64,000 nt of DNA, from contig CAVTNU010000039.1 of the NCBI GenBank assembly GCA_963736175.1, positions 1-64,000 on the forward strand. The letters are read 5' to 3'. The first letter of the stretch is position 1, and every line of letters starts with the position of its first letter. This document shows positions 11,240-19,514 of the stretch, in pieces. Below the pieces are notes generated by a model. That model was given only the letters and a program-made list of their open reading frames with translations. It searched no databases and had not been told where the DNA came from. Origin of the DNA: Rhodoblastus sp963736175 (lineage in GTDB: Bacteria; Pseudomonadota; Alphaproteobacteria; Rhizobiales; Beijerinckiaceae). Made by a program: the position numbers and the translations under genes.

Positions 11240-12292
11240 ATGTCCAACGATATTGATGTGGTGATAAGCCGCGCAGAAAATGTGCTTAAGGGGGAGATGC
11301 TCCCGGTAAGGACAAAGAAGTTCCAACGCTATGCCGTGACAAACTTTAGAGGAGGGATAGGTAAAAGTACAATCTCGTTTAATCTGGCCTATGAGCTATC
11401 TAGGCGTCGCTCAACACTGCTGCTTGACACGTGCTCTCAGAAAAATTTTACTCAAAACATGTTTGGCGACCATATATCTGATTTCAATAAGACGCTCTAT
11501 GACGCACTAATGGTCGAAATGACGAATGCTGGAAATTTTGACTTTAACGATATTGTTCTTTCTGTAAAACCCTATTGCCCGTCGTTCGCTGGCGGAAAGC
11601 CATGCTTCATGGTGCCTGGGTCAACTGAGCTATTCTTATTCCCGTCACTTTTGTACAGCCAACTTGCGCAATACGCTCAACTCGGCGCTCAATACCAGAA
11701 GGATGCGAGCGCTAGGGTTTTAACAACAATTTCAAGAATCGTTGAGCAGACAAATACGATAGCAAAAGCAGAAAAAGTATTAATAGACACAAGCCCATTC
11801 TTTGCCGGTGCCACACATCTGTCATGGGCAGCAGCCGAAGCCCTTATTATACCTGTTCGTGTTGATCAGAATTCTGTTGAATCGTTGAGCCTTACTCTTG
11901 AGATGCTACGAAATAAGGCAATGGATTTTCACAAATTCAATTCTCAAGCAGGGATTAATCACGACCCAAAGGTACACGCAATAGTCATGACGCATTGCGG
12001 CTGGAATAGGCAAAAAAAGAACACGCCAGATAGTTCTACGAAATATTTCGTTCAGAAATCACTTGAGATAGCATCTAGATATACAGAGCTATTTTCAGAG
12101 TCTGATATTACTGCATGTTTTTACCTTCTGGATGATTTCCATTCCAGCGGACGAATTAGCGGAAAACAGAGAATACCACTCTCGATGCTGAAGAGTGGGC
12201 AGAAATATGTTGTGGACGGTCAAAGGTTGGAGGTGAACCCATCCGTTGACCGCTACCAAAAGGAAATTCAGAATTTGGCTGCGGCGCTTTGA
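11240..12292 (+). CDS. ParA/MinD-like ATPase carried by the IS1-type element
   Basis: A 350-residue P-loop ATPase of the ParA/SIMIBI class. It has a deviant Walker A RGGIGKST at 37-44, a Walker A'-like LLLDTCSQKNF shortly after, and a Walker B-like VLIDTSPFF near 188. The rest fits ParA length. The gene is clearly richer in A and T than the surrounding chromosome and than the transposase gene, so it was probably acquired from another source. A GGAG site precedes the ATG at 11240. Its stop overlaps the first possible start of the transposase gene. No ParB partner is visible in the element. A role in transposon maintenance, target choice or regulation is speculation; it could also be a neutral passenger. 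Confidence 0.8.
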   Translation: MSNDIDVVISRAENVLKGEMLPVRTKKFQRYAVTNFRGGIGKSTISFNLAYELSRRRSTLLLDTCSQKNFTQNMFGDHISDFNKTLYDALMVEMTNAGNFDFNDIVLSVKPYCPSFAGGKPCFMVPGSTELFLFPSLLYSQLAQYAQLGAQYQKDASARVLTTISRIVEQTNTIAKAEKVLIDTSPFFAGATHLSWAAAEALIIPVRVDQNSVESLSLTLEMLRNKAMDFHKFNSQAGINHDPKVHAIVMTHCGWNRQKKNTPDSSTKYFVQKSLEIASRYTELFSESDITACFYLLDDFHSSGRISGKQRIPLSMLKSGQKYVVDGQRLEVNPSVDRYQKEIQNLAAAL

Positions 12293-12330
12293 TGCTTGAC
12301 GCTAAGCAAAAAAGTTCATATAAGTTGGGC

Positions 12331-13218
12331 ATGAACAAGCTCGACACCAAGACCCGCGCCCAAATCCTCGCCATGCTTTGCGAGGGCGCTTCGATGCGTT
12401 CCGTCTCTCGCCTGACGGATACCAGCATCAACACGGTTTCTAAGCTCCTTGTGGACGCCGGGCGCTTCTGCGCTGGCTTCCACGACGTGAAGGTGCGCGG
12501 CGTGAAGGCGAGCAAGGTTCAGGTTGACGAGATTTGGTCTTTCACGGCGGCAAAACAGAAAAACGTTGCGGCCATGAAAAGCCCGATTGACGGCGCTGGC
12601 GACACGTGGACCTGGACCGCGATCGAGGCCGATACGAAATTGCTCATTTCGCATTTTGTTGGCGGGCGCGATGGCGAATGCGCTGCTTGGTTCATCAGCG
12701 ATCTGGCCGAACGCCTCGCCAATCGCGTCCAGCTTACTTCGGACGGTCACAAAGCCTATCTGGAGGCGGTTGAAGGCGCTTTCGGCGCGGACATTGATTA
12801 CGCCATGCTCATCAAGATTTATGGCAATGCGCCAGAAAGCGCGAAGGGCCGCTATAGCCCCGCCGAATGCACCGGGATCAAAAAGACGCCCATCGAGGGC
12901 AAGCCCGATCTGGCGCACGTCTCAACTTCATATGTCGAGCGCCAGAACCTGACCATGCGGATGCACAATCGCCGCTTTACCCGCCTGACCAATGCTTTCT
13001 CGAAAAAGTTTGAGAACCATGCGCATATGGTCGCGATCTACGCAGTCTGGTACAATTGGATTCGCATCCACAAGACGCTTCGGGTTACGCCTGCGATGGC
13101 GGCTGGAATTTCCAAAACCGTCATGAACTGGTCGGATATTGTGGAAATGATGGACGCCGACCAGCCCGCCAAAAAGCGCGGCCCTTATAAAAAGACCGCC
13201 GAAGAAATTTCAAACTGA
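12331..13218 (+). CDS. IS1-family transposase
   Basis: A 295-residue DDE transposase. The N-terminal part (MNKLDTKTRAQILAMLCEGA) is a helix-turn-helix that reads into SRLTDTSINTVSKLL. The catalytic core begins at VDEIWSF, continues with a second Asp in TSDGHKAY, and ends with VERQNLTMRMHNRRFTR and the WYNWIRIHKTLR stretch common in IS1-like transposases. The ATG at 12331 was chosen because the protein then starts at the helix-turn-helix; an ATG at 12292 overlapping the parA stop would add 13 residues. The stop lies just inside the right inverted repeat. Confidence 0.9.
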   Translation: MNKLDTKTRAQILAMLCEGASMRSVSRLTDTSINTVSKLLVDAGRFCAGFHDVKVRGVKASKVQVDEIWSFTAAKQKNVAAMKSPIDGAGDTWTWTAIEADTKLLISHFVGGRDGECAAWFISDLAERLANRVQLTSDGHKAYLEAVEGAFGADIDYAMLIKIYGNAPESAKGRYSPAECTGIKKTPIEGKPDLAHVSTSYVERQNLTMRMHNRRFTRLTNAFSKKFENHAHMVAIYAVWYNWIRIHKTLRVTPAMAAGISKTVMNWSDIVEMMDADQPAKKRGPYKKTAEEISN

Positions 13219-14030
13219 GACACTACCGAAGGCCAGGGGATGGCGATGCTGATCGGCAAGCATGCGGGCCAGCCGGCGCAAAAGTTTTTGGCCCGCCTTC
13301 CCGGACCCGTCGTCAAGACGCTCAATCACGCGATCGAAAAGGCCGTGCTCAAGGGCCTCGATCTCGCGATCAAATCGCTCGATCCCGAAGACCGCAAGAA
13401 GCCCATGCCGCGCGTGACCGCCGCCTTCGCCGGCCTGTCGGGCGCGCTGTCCGGCCTGGTCGGCCTCGCGGGACTGCCGCTGGAGCTGCCGGTGACGACG
13501 CTGCTGATGCTGCGCTCGATCGCGGCGATCGCGCGCCACATGGGCGAGGATATGACCACCCTGGAGGCGCGACTGGCCTGCGTCGCGGTTTTCGCCTTTG
13601 GCGGCGCCGACAAGTCCGGAGACCCCGAGGTCGGCTATTACGCCTCCCGCGCCTTGCTCGGCAAACTGGCCAGCGATGTCTCGACGCTGCTGGGCGAGCG
13701 CGCACTCGCCGCCACCGCCGGGGCGGCGACGGCGTCAACCACGGCGGCGAGCACAGGCCCCGCCATGGCCGCTTTCGTCGGGGAAGTGACGACGCGTTTT
13801 TCCGCCACCGTCTGGGAACGCGCGGCCGCCAGCGCCGCGCCCCTGATCGGCGCCGTCGGCGGCGCGGCGCTGAATGTCGTCTTCGCCAACCATTTCAATG
13901 AAATCGCCTGGAGCCATTTCACCATTCGCAGGCTGGAGCGGATTTACGGCGAGGATTTTGTGCGCGGACATTACCGGCGCTTGAGCGTCGCGCGGCGCTC
14001 GCCCAAGCCCAAGGAGAATTAGGCGGGGAA

Positions 14031-14690
14031 TCAGGCCCGGGCTGGCGGCTCCGGGCTGTAGCGATCCCAGGCCTTCTCGTGGTAATAATAGACGAAGGGG
14101 CCGACAATAAAGCCAAAGGCCGTCAACCCGGTCGCTGAGGCGATGTCGCGCGTTACATAAAGATTGGCGGAAAAATCGGCGGTGGTGGCCAAGGCGCGAT
14201 AGGTCACGGTCTTGATCAGGGCGCGATTGAGCTTGAATTCGCCCTTCATCTCAAGCGGCGGCTGAACGCCCGCAGGCACACGGAGCGCGATTTGCTCGCC
14301 CCCCGGCCCCATGCGGCCCCAGAGCATTTCATGGGCGAAGAAGAACAGCGGCCCGGCGATCAAGCCATAGGCCGACAGGCCCGCGGCGGCGGCGAGATCG
14401 CCGATCACCAGGATGTTCGAGGTGAAATCCAGCGAAGTGGTGATGGTGCGAAACGTGATGGTCTTGAAAATCGCCCGTTTGACCTCGGGCGACGGGGCGG
14501 GCAGCGCCAGTCCGGGATTTCGCGCCCTTGCCGCCTCCCTGGCTTGGGAACGACGCGCCTTGCCGAAATAGCGGCGAAAAATCCGTGGCGCCAGCACGGC
14601 GGCGCCCCCAATCAAAACGCCAGGAACCAGCGCCGCCTCGAACAAAGCGACGCCGGCCAGCGCCGTCACTGCGACCGTCATCGGTTTCAT
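14031..14690 (-). CDS. DUF2061 double-repeat membrane protein
   Basis: A 219-residue membrane protein. Residues 1-45 hold a hydrophobic segment ending EAALVPGVLIGGAAVLAPR, nearly the same motif as in the DUF5132 protein at 7238-7669. Two tandem DUF2061-type units follow: KRAIFKTITFRTITTSLDF … FFFAHEMLWGR and NRALIKTVTYRALATTADF … YYYHEKAWDR. Each has two membrane helices. The ATG at 14690 has GGAGCG upstream. The gene is convergent with ecsC, with only 8 bp between the stops. The shared motif suggests it belongs functionally to the ATPase module; the function of DUF2061 is unknown. Confidence 0.8.
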   Translation of the reverse strand: MKPMTVAVTALAGVALFEAALVPGVLIGGAAVLAPRIFRRYFGKARRSQAREAARARNPGLALPAPSPEVKRAIFKTITFRTITTSLDFTSNILVIGDLAAAAGLSAYGLIAGPLFFFAHEMLWGRMGPGGEQIALRVPAGVQPPLEMKGEFKLNRALIKTVTYRALATTADFSANLYVTRDIASATGLTAFGFIVGPFVYYYHEKAWDRYSPEPPARA

Positions 14691-14767
14691 CGTTGCGCTC
14701 CTGGCCGCCGATAAGGCCAAGGTACCGGGGAGGGACAAGATCCGCAAGCATTTGCGGCGCCCTCTAA

Positions 14768-16059
14768 CAGGCTGCTGAAAAACCCCTTCCGTTTCAGCTT
14801 CGGTCGTGATTCCATCGCTTTGAGACAGGAGCGACGGAATGCGCGGGACGGACGAGGGATCAGGGCGGCTTTTCAGCTATGTCGATCTGGAGTTGCGCGT
14901 TCGGCGCGACCATCCGCTGCGCGTGATCCGCGAGATCGCCAACGCGGCGCTCGCGACACTGGCTGCGGATTTTTCGGAGCTTTACTCCAGGACGGGCCGG
15001 CCTTCGGTCGCGCCTGAACGGTTGCTGCGGGCGATGCTGCTGCAAGCCTTTTATTCGGTGCGCTCCGAGCGGCAATTGATGGAGCGTCTCGACACCGATT
15101 TGCTGTTTCGCTGGTTCGTCGGCCTTGGCGTCGACGATCCCGTGTGGGACGCGACGGTGTTTTCCAAGAACCGCGACCGCCTGCTCGACGGCGCGATAGC
15201 GGCTAAGTTTCTCGCCGCCGTCCTGGCGCAGCCTCGGGTCAAAAGGCTGATGTCGAGCGATCATTTTTCGGTCGACGGCACGCTGATCGAGGCTTGGGCT
15301 TCGATGAAGAGTTTCAAGCCCAAGGATGGCTCCGGCAACGAGCCGCCGCCCGATTCCGGCCGCAACGCCGAGGTGGATTTCAAGGGCGAGAAGCGCTCGA
15401 ACGAGACCCATGCTTCGACCACCGATACGGAAGCCAGGCTTTATCGCAAGGGCGCCGGCATGGAGGCCAAGCTGGCTTTCCTCGGCCATGCGTTGATGGA
15501 GAACCGCGCCGGACTGATCGTCAACGCCTGCCTGACGCCAGCCGACGGACATGGCGAGCGCAACGCCGCGCTTGCGATGATCGAACCGCTCGCCAATCGC
15601 CCTGTTGGCATCACGCTTGGCGCCGACAAGGGTTATGACGTGCGCGTTTTCGTCAACGAACTGCGCGCGATGAACGTGCGCCCGCATGTGACGCAGAACA
15701 CCAACGGACGGCGCTCCGCAATCGATGGCCGCACCACGCGCCACCCCGGTTATGCGGTGAGCCAGCGCATCCGAAAACGCATCGAGGAAGCCTTCGGCTG
15801 GATGAAGACCGTCGCCGGCCAGCGCAAAACCAAGTTTCGGGGCGTCGAGCGGGTCGGCTGGTCGTTTGCCTTCGCCGCCGCAGCCTACAACCTCATCCGA
15901 TTGCCGAAATTGATCGAAGAAAGGGCGGGGTAAGGGGGAAGTGGCGCCGCCAAACGCTCGCCGACGCCGGATTCGGCAAAAAACAACGCTCAAATCGCCG
16001 ACAAAAATCCGCGCCGGGCGATAGTAACCGACGAAATCGGGGCGTTTTTCAGCATCCTG
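14768..16059 (+). mobile_element. IS5-family insertion sequence, copy A
   Basis: A 1292-bp element bounded by imperfect inverted repeats (CAGGCTGCTGAAAAACCCC and CAGGATGCTGAAAAACGCCCC). The 4-bp target duplication CTAA is at 14764-14767 and 16060-16063. It fits the YTAR target of the IS5 subgroup. Copies B and C have exactly the same length. Confidence 0.93.
14839..15933 (+). CDS. IS5-family transposase (copy A)
   Basis: A 364-residue DDE transposase. It has an N-terminal DUF772-like domain (about 45-120), then the catalytic domain with Asp in SVDGTLIEAW, Asp in GADKGYD, and the family signature RIRKRIEEAFGWMKT near the C-terminus. ACAGGAGCG precedes the ATG at 14839. It is identical to the copy B protein and differs from copy C only at residue 17 (Leu here, Ser there). 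It is intact, so the element is probably active. Confidence 0.93.
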   Translation: MRGTDEGSGRLFSYVDLELRVRRDHPLRVIREIANAALATLAADFSELYSRTGRPSVAPERLLRAMLLQAFYSVRSERQLMERLDTDLLFRWFVGLGVDDPVWDATVFSKNRDRLLDGAIAAKFLAAVLAQPRVKRLMSSDHFSVDGTLIEAWASMKSFKPKDGSGNEPPPDSGRNAEVDFKGEKRSNETHASTTDTEARLYRKGAGMEAKLAFLGHALMENRAGLIVNACLTPADGHGERNAALAMIEPLANRPVGITLGADKGYDVRVFVNELRAMNVRPHVTQNTNGRRSAIDGRTTRHPGYAVSQRIRKRIEEAFGWMKTVAGQRKTKFRGVERVGWSFAFAAAAYNLIRLPKLIEERAG

Positions 16060-16063
16060 CTAA

Positions 16064-16285
16064 CGGACCAGCGAACGATGCGCACGCCCATTGATTCTGG
16101 CGTTTTCGGCAATGTTCCCTATTGGCGCATCTTGGACATAGGGCCTTTGGCCGCTAATCATCGTAGACCAGCCATTCGACTTGGGTTCCTTACCATCGCG
16201 ATCGGCAACAGAAACGTTCAGATTTTCAGGACAACAACCGGTGGAACAAGCCTCAAGAGTCTTGATTGTCGGTGGTTGCGGGTCC
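16064..16285. other. Region between IS5 copy A and the ISAs1 remnant
   Basis: These 222 bp carry no convincing gene. The open frame starting at 16078 runs through the left end of the ISAs1 remnant and does not resemble a known family. The stretch may be what remains of the sequence once located upstream of the DUF2061 gene. Confidence 0.4.
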
Positions 16286-16384
16286 CAGGGCTGTTCAGTT
16301 CTCTAGACTTTAAGTGCGCTTGGGGATTCCAGCGAGCGAAAATGTGTGAATTTATAGGCGACAACCCGAATCGGAGGTTGTCGT

Positions 16385-16585
16385 ATGGCGGTGTCGTTGC
16401 TGGAGATTTTGCGCTCGGTTCCAGATCATCGTCGACGGGAAGGGCTTCGGTTTGAACTGGCGACGGTGGTGCTCTATGCGATCCTGGGCATGGTCGCCGG
16501 CGCCAATTCCTATCGGCAACTGCATGAATTTGTTAATGCTCATCGACAGCGACTGAACAAAGCCTTCAATCTGAGCCTGCTATAA
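16385..16585 (+). pseudogene. ISAs1-family transposase, N-terminal stump
   Basis: The first 65 or so residues of an ISAs1-family transposase: MAVSLLEILRSVPDHRRREG followed by the VLYAILGMVAGANSYRQL stretch typical of the associated N-terminal domain. The frame then meets a stop at the left end of the IS21-type element. A likely ISAs1 left end, CAGGGCTGTTCAG, lies at about 16289. The remaining 80 percent of the gene and its right end are absent from the window. A good GGAGG site precedes the ATG. Confidence 0.75.
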
Positions 16586-16700
16586 AGAGCGGCTGCAAAG
16601 TGTACCACTGAACCGGCTTTTTGCTGGCCCTTGAGGGCGGCGCAAAATTGTACCGGTCCTGCTAGCCTTCTCGATGTCTTGGCATGGAGAGGCTGAAGGG

Positions 16701-18227
16701 ATGTTCACAGTGGAACTCTATGCGAAGATCAGATGCGCCGTTTTGACGGACGGCATGAGCCGCCGGGAAGCGGCGAAGCGATTTGGCGTTCATCGCAACA
16801 CAATCTCAAAGATGCTCCAGTTTTCGATCCCGCCTGGCTATCAGCGGCGAGAACGGCCTGCTTCCAAGAAGCTTGGTCCACACATGGCGTGGATCGACAA
16901 GGTTCTGGACGATGATCGCAGCGTTCATCAGAAGCAGCGCCACACCGCGCATCGGATTTTCGACCGGCTGCGGGACGAGGAAGGATTCTCCGGCGGATAC
17001 ACGATCGTGCGCGAGTATGTCGCCCAGGCGATGCAGCGCGCCCGCGAGATGTTCGTGCCGTTGAGCCATCGTCCCGGCCACGCCCAGGCGGATTTCGGCC
17101 AGGCGGACGGCTATATCGCGGGCAAGAAGGTCCGCTTCCACTATCTTTGCTTGGACCTGCCGCACTCTGACGGCTGCTTCGTCAAAGCCTATCCCGCCGA
17201 AACGGCGGAGGCTTTTTGCGATGGCCATGTCGCGGCGTTCGAGTTTTTCGGCGGCATGCCGCAGTCCATTTTATACGACAACACCCGGCTCGCGGTCGCC
17301 CGGATCGTCAAGGGCGGACAGCGGTTGCGCTCGCATATGTTCGCGGAGCTTCAAAGCCATTACCTCTTCAACGACCGCTTTGGCAGACCGGGCAAAGGCA
17401 ACGACAAGGGCAAGGTGGAGGGGTTGGTCGGTTACGCCCGGCGCAATTTCATGACGCCTCTGCCGGTCGCGGAGAGTTTTGCCGCGCTCAACGCCCGCTT
17501 CCTCGACGCCTGCGTCAAGCGGCGGGCGGCGGTGTTGCGCGGCCACACCACGACGATCGCGGAGCGGATGCAGGCGGACCTCGCCGCGTTCAAGGACTTG
17601 CCGGCTGCGCCCTATGACGCCTGCCACAAGATCGCCACGCGCGTTTCCTCCCTGTCGCTGGTGCGTTACCGCAGCAACGACTATTCGGTTCCGACGCGCT
17701 ATGGCCATCAAGAGGTCCTGGCGAAAGGATATGTCGACAGGGTCGAGATCGCCTGCCGCGGCGAGACGATCGCCACCCACGTCCGCAGCTACGACAAGGC
17801 CGATTTTGTTTACAACCCGCTGCATTATCTGGCTTTGCTGGAACACAAGAGCAAGGCGCTCGACCAGGCGGCGCCGCTCGACGGCTGGGCGCTTGGGGAA
17901 TGCATTCATCGGTTGCGCCGGCTGATGGAAGCGCGGATGGGCAATCCCGGGCGCCGCGAGTTCATCCAGGTGCTGCGATTGATGGAAGACTTCCATCAGC
18001 ATCAGGTTGAACAGGCTGTGACCGAGGCGCTGCGTCTTGGCGCCATCAGCTTCGACGCGGTGAAAATGCTGCTGCTGGCCAAATTGGAGAAGCGGCCCGT
18101 CCGGCTCGATCTGACGTTCTATCCTTATTTGCCAGCAGCCACGGTCGGCGCGACAGATCCGAGCGCCTATCTCGGACTTCTCGCCAACGCCGCTCCAGGA
18201 CTGGCAAGCGCGGGAGTTTCCCCATGA
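16701..18227 (+). CDS. istA: IS21-family transposase IstA
   Basis: A 508-residue transposase. The N-terminus (MFTVELYAKIRCAVLTDGMS) is a helix-turn-helix (about 20-45, REAAKRFGVHRNTISKML). The integrase-like DDE core follows, with the first Asp in HAQADFGQAD and the second in SILYDNTRLAV. Length is normal. The ATG at 16701 follows AGGCTGAAGGG; a longer frame begins at 16674 without a better site. The stop overlaps istB by four bases (ATGA), the typical IS21 arrangement. Confidence 0.93.
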   Translation: MFTVELYAKIRCAVLTDGMSRREAAKRFGVHRNTISKMLQFSIPPGYQRRERPASKKLGPHMAWIDKVLDDDRSVHQKQRHTAHRIFDRLRDEEGFSGGYTIVREYVAQAMQRAREMFVPLSHRPGHAQADFGQADGYIAGKKVRFHYLCLDLPHSDGCFVKAYPAETAEAFCDGHVAAFEFFGGMPQSILYDNTRLAVARIVKGGQRLRSHMFAELQSHYLFNDRFGRPGKGNDKGKVEGLVGYARRNFMTPLPVAESFAALNARFLDACVKRRAAVLRGHTTTIAERMQADLAAFKDLPAAPYDACHKIATRVSSLSLVRYRSNDYSVPTRYGHQEVLAKGYVDRVEIACRGETIATHVRSYDKADFVYNPLHYLALLEHKSKALDQAAPLDGWALGECIHRLRRLMEARMGNPGRREFIQVLRLMEDFHQHQVEQAVTEALRLGAISFDAVKMLLLAKLEKRPVRLDLTFYPYLPAATVGATDPSAYLGLLANAAPGLASAGVSP

Positions 18228-19072
18228 CGACGCCGCAGGATCCGACCTCCCCAACGATCGTCGCGCCGCAGGTGCTGCTGGGCAATCATCTCAAGGCGTT
18301 GAAGCTTCCCACCTTTGCGCGCGAGTACGAGAAGGTGGCGATGGAATCGGCGCGCGACAGCGCCGACTACCCGCGCTATCTGCTTCGTCTGTGCGAACTG
18401 GAACGCATCGACCGCGAACGGCGCAACGTCGAGCGCCGGATTCGCCAGGCCCGCTTTTCTCAGGTCAAGAGCCTCGACACTTTCGACTTCGTCGCCCAGC
18501 CGTCGCTCAACAAATCGCTGGTGCTGGAGTTGGCGCGCGGCGAATGGATCGAGAAGCGGCAAAATTGCATCGCACTGGGGCCATCCGGCACGGGAAAGAC
18601 TCACATCGCCCTGGCCTTGGGGCTTGCCGCCTGCCAGAAGGGCCACAGCGTCGCCTTCACGACGGCCGCCGCCCTGGTGCATGAACTCATGGAAGCGCGC
18701 GACGAACGCCGGTTGCGCGCGCTGCAAAAGCACCTCAACACCGTCAAGCTGCTGATCGTCGACGAATTGGGCTATGTGCCGTTCACGGCGGTCGGTTCGG
18801 AGTTGCTCTTCGAGGTCTTCAGCCAACGCTACGAACGCGGCGCCACCCTGGTGACCAGCAATCTGCCCTTCGATGAATGGACTTCGGTCTTCGGTTCGGA
18901 ACGGCTGACCGGCGCCTTGCTCGATCGCCTGACCCATCATGTCCACATCCTGGAAATGAACGGCGACAGTTTCAGGCTCGCCGCCAGCAAGAAAACCCAG
19001 CGCAGATCCGGCCATGTGGCGAACCTCGCCGCAAAAACAACCAGCGAAGGAGACGTTGAGCCCAAACCCTGA
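18224..19072 (+). CDS. istB: IS21-family helper ATPase IstB
   Basis: A 282-residue AAA+ ATPase that assists IstA in target selection. The Walker A motif GPSGTGKT lies near residue 122 and Walker B LLIVDELGYV near 176, followed by the family signatures SELLFEVFSQRYERGATLVTSN and DRLTHHVHILEMNGDSFR. It starts within the istA stop. The frame is intact. Confidence 0.94.
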   Translation: MTTPQDPTSPTIVAPQVLLGNHLKALKLPTFAREYEKVAMESARDSADYPRYLLRLCELERIDRERRNVERRIRQARFSQVKSLDTFDFVAQPSLNKSLVLELARGEWIEKRQNCIALGPSGTGKTHIALALGLAACQKGHSVAFTTAAALVHELMEARDERRLRALQKHLNTVKLLIVDELGYVPFTAVGSELLFEVFSQRYERGATLVTSNLPFDEWTSVFGSERLTGALLDRLTHHVHILEMNGDSFRLAASKKTQRRSGHVANLAAKTTSEGDVEPKP

Positions 19073-19080
19073 ATCGCCGC

Positions 19081-19127
19081 CGCGCGCATTGAGCCGCGCT
19101 TCGCTACGCTCCGCGCGGCTCAATGCG
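19081..19127 (+). terminator. Strong hairpin after istB
   Basis: A perfect 17-bp stem (CGCGCATTGAGCCGCGC at 19081-19097 with its complement at 19111-19127) over a 13-base loop, nine bases after the istB stop. No T-run follows, so it may act as a Rho-dependent or blocking structure, or protect the mRNA end. Confidence 0.5.
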
Positions 19128-19514
19128 CGCGGCAATGCCAAATTCCAGGGCTTTACGGCCCTTTTCTCTCAACCCGACTGGTACACTTTTACGCCGCCAT
19201 CTGGCACATTTTGCCGCCGCCGTTGACACCGATCCACATGATCTACCGCTATGGCGGATCAGCTTTCAGCACCATCACCAAATCGGGCCGTTGGGTGGAG
19301 GCCTATCGCCACGACTCCATCGAATTCGTGGTCAATCAATCGATCTGGATGGAGGGCGAGGCGCAATTCGCCGACGTCATCCTGCCCGCGTGCACGTCGC
19401 TCGAGCGCTGGGACATCGGCGAATGGTCGAGTCCCGGCGGCTATGCCCCCCAAGGCTATAGCACGGTCAACCATCGCGTCATCGCGCTCCAGCACAAATG
19501 CATCGAGCCCCTAG

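Larger units (their letters stand above)
10547..13227 (+). mobile_element. IS1-family element with passenger genes (ISMhu11-like)
   Basis: A 2681-bp element. Its ends are 21-bp perfect inverted repeats beginning GGTAGTGTCTCAG, and the 8-bp direct repeat GAAGGCCA flanks it at 10539-10546 and 13228-13235. Removing it restores the ecsC frame, which fixes the borders. It encodes an IS1-like transposase at its right end and three further genes, two small proteins and a ParA-like ATPase, all on the plus strand. Target duplications of 8-9 bp fit the IS1 family. Oversized members with passengers are known from the ISMhu11 group, so the assignment is by analogy. Confidence 0.9.
10464..14022 (+). pseudogene. 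EcsC-family protein gene split by an IS1-type element
   Basis: Joining 10464-10546 to 13236-14022 (dropping the element and one copy of the 8-bp duplication) gives one open frame of 289 codons that starts MTRRLSAKALAREHEKALAR and runs into an EcsC-family sequence. The body contains the family's hydrophobic glycine-rich helices (about 60-110) and a second hydrophobic stretch near 190-230. The start overlaps the ATPase stop (ATGA), so it was the fourth gene of that operon. The insertion falls after codon 27. An internal ATG at 13240 (Met30 of the intact protein), preceded by AGGGG, could still yield a 260-residue product, so loss of function is likely but not certain. EcsC proteins are poorly understood membrane-associated proteins. 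Confidence 0.85.
16578..19228 (+). mobile_element. IS21-family element
   Basis: An element of about 2.65 kb with istA and istB. Both ends contain repeated terminal binding boxes: left GCTGCAAAGTGTACC and GGCGCAAAATTGTACC, right (inverted) GGCGTAAAAGTGTACC and GGCGGCAAAATGTGCC. The outer borders are estimated from TG at 16578 and CA at 19228 and are uncertain by several bases. The left flank is an ISAs1 gene and the right flank is a molybdopterin oxidoreductase gene, with no target duplication. This implies a deletion adjoining the element. Confidence 0.82.

Noticed and set aside
11240..12292. The ParA-like gene as a sign of a plasmid, prophage or integrative element.
   Set aside because: It lies inside clear IS1-type terminal repeats and target duplications, and no replication, integrase or phage genes are nearby.
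14860..15993. A 377-codon open frame antisense to the IS5 transposase, present in all three copies (also 19581-20714 and 32460-33593).
   Set aside because: It mirrors the transposase codons in GC-rich DNA, has no recognisable domain, and is conserved only because the IS copies are identical.
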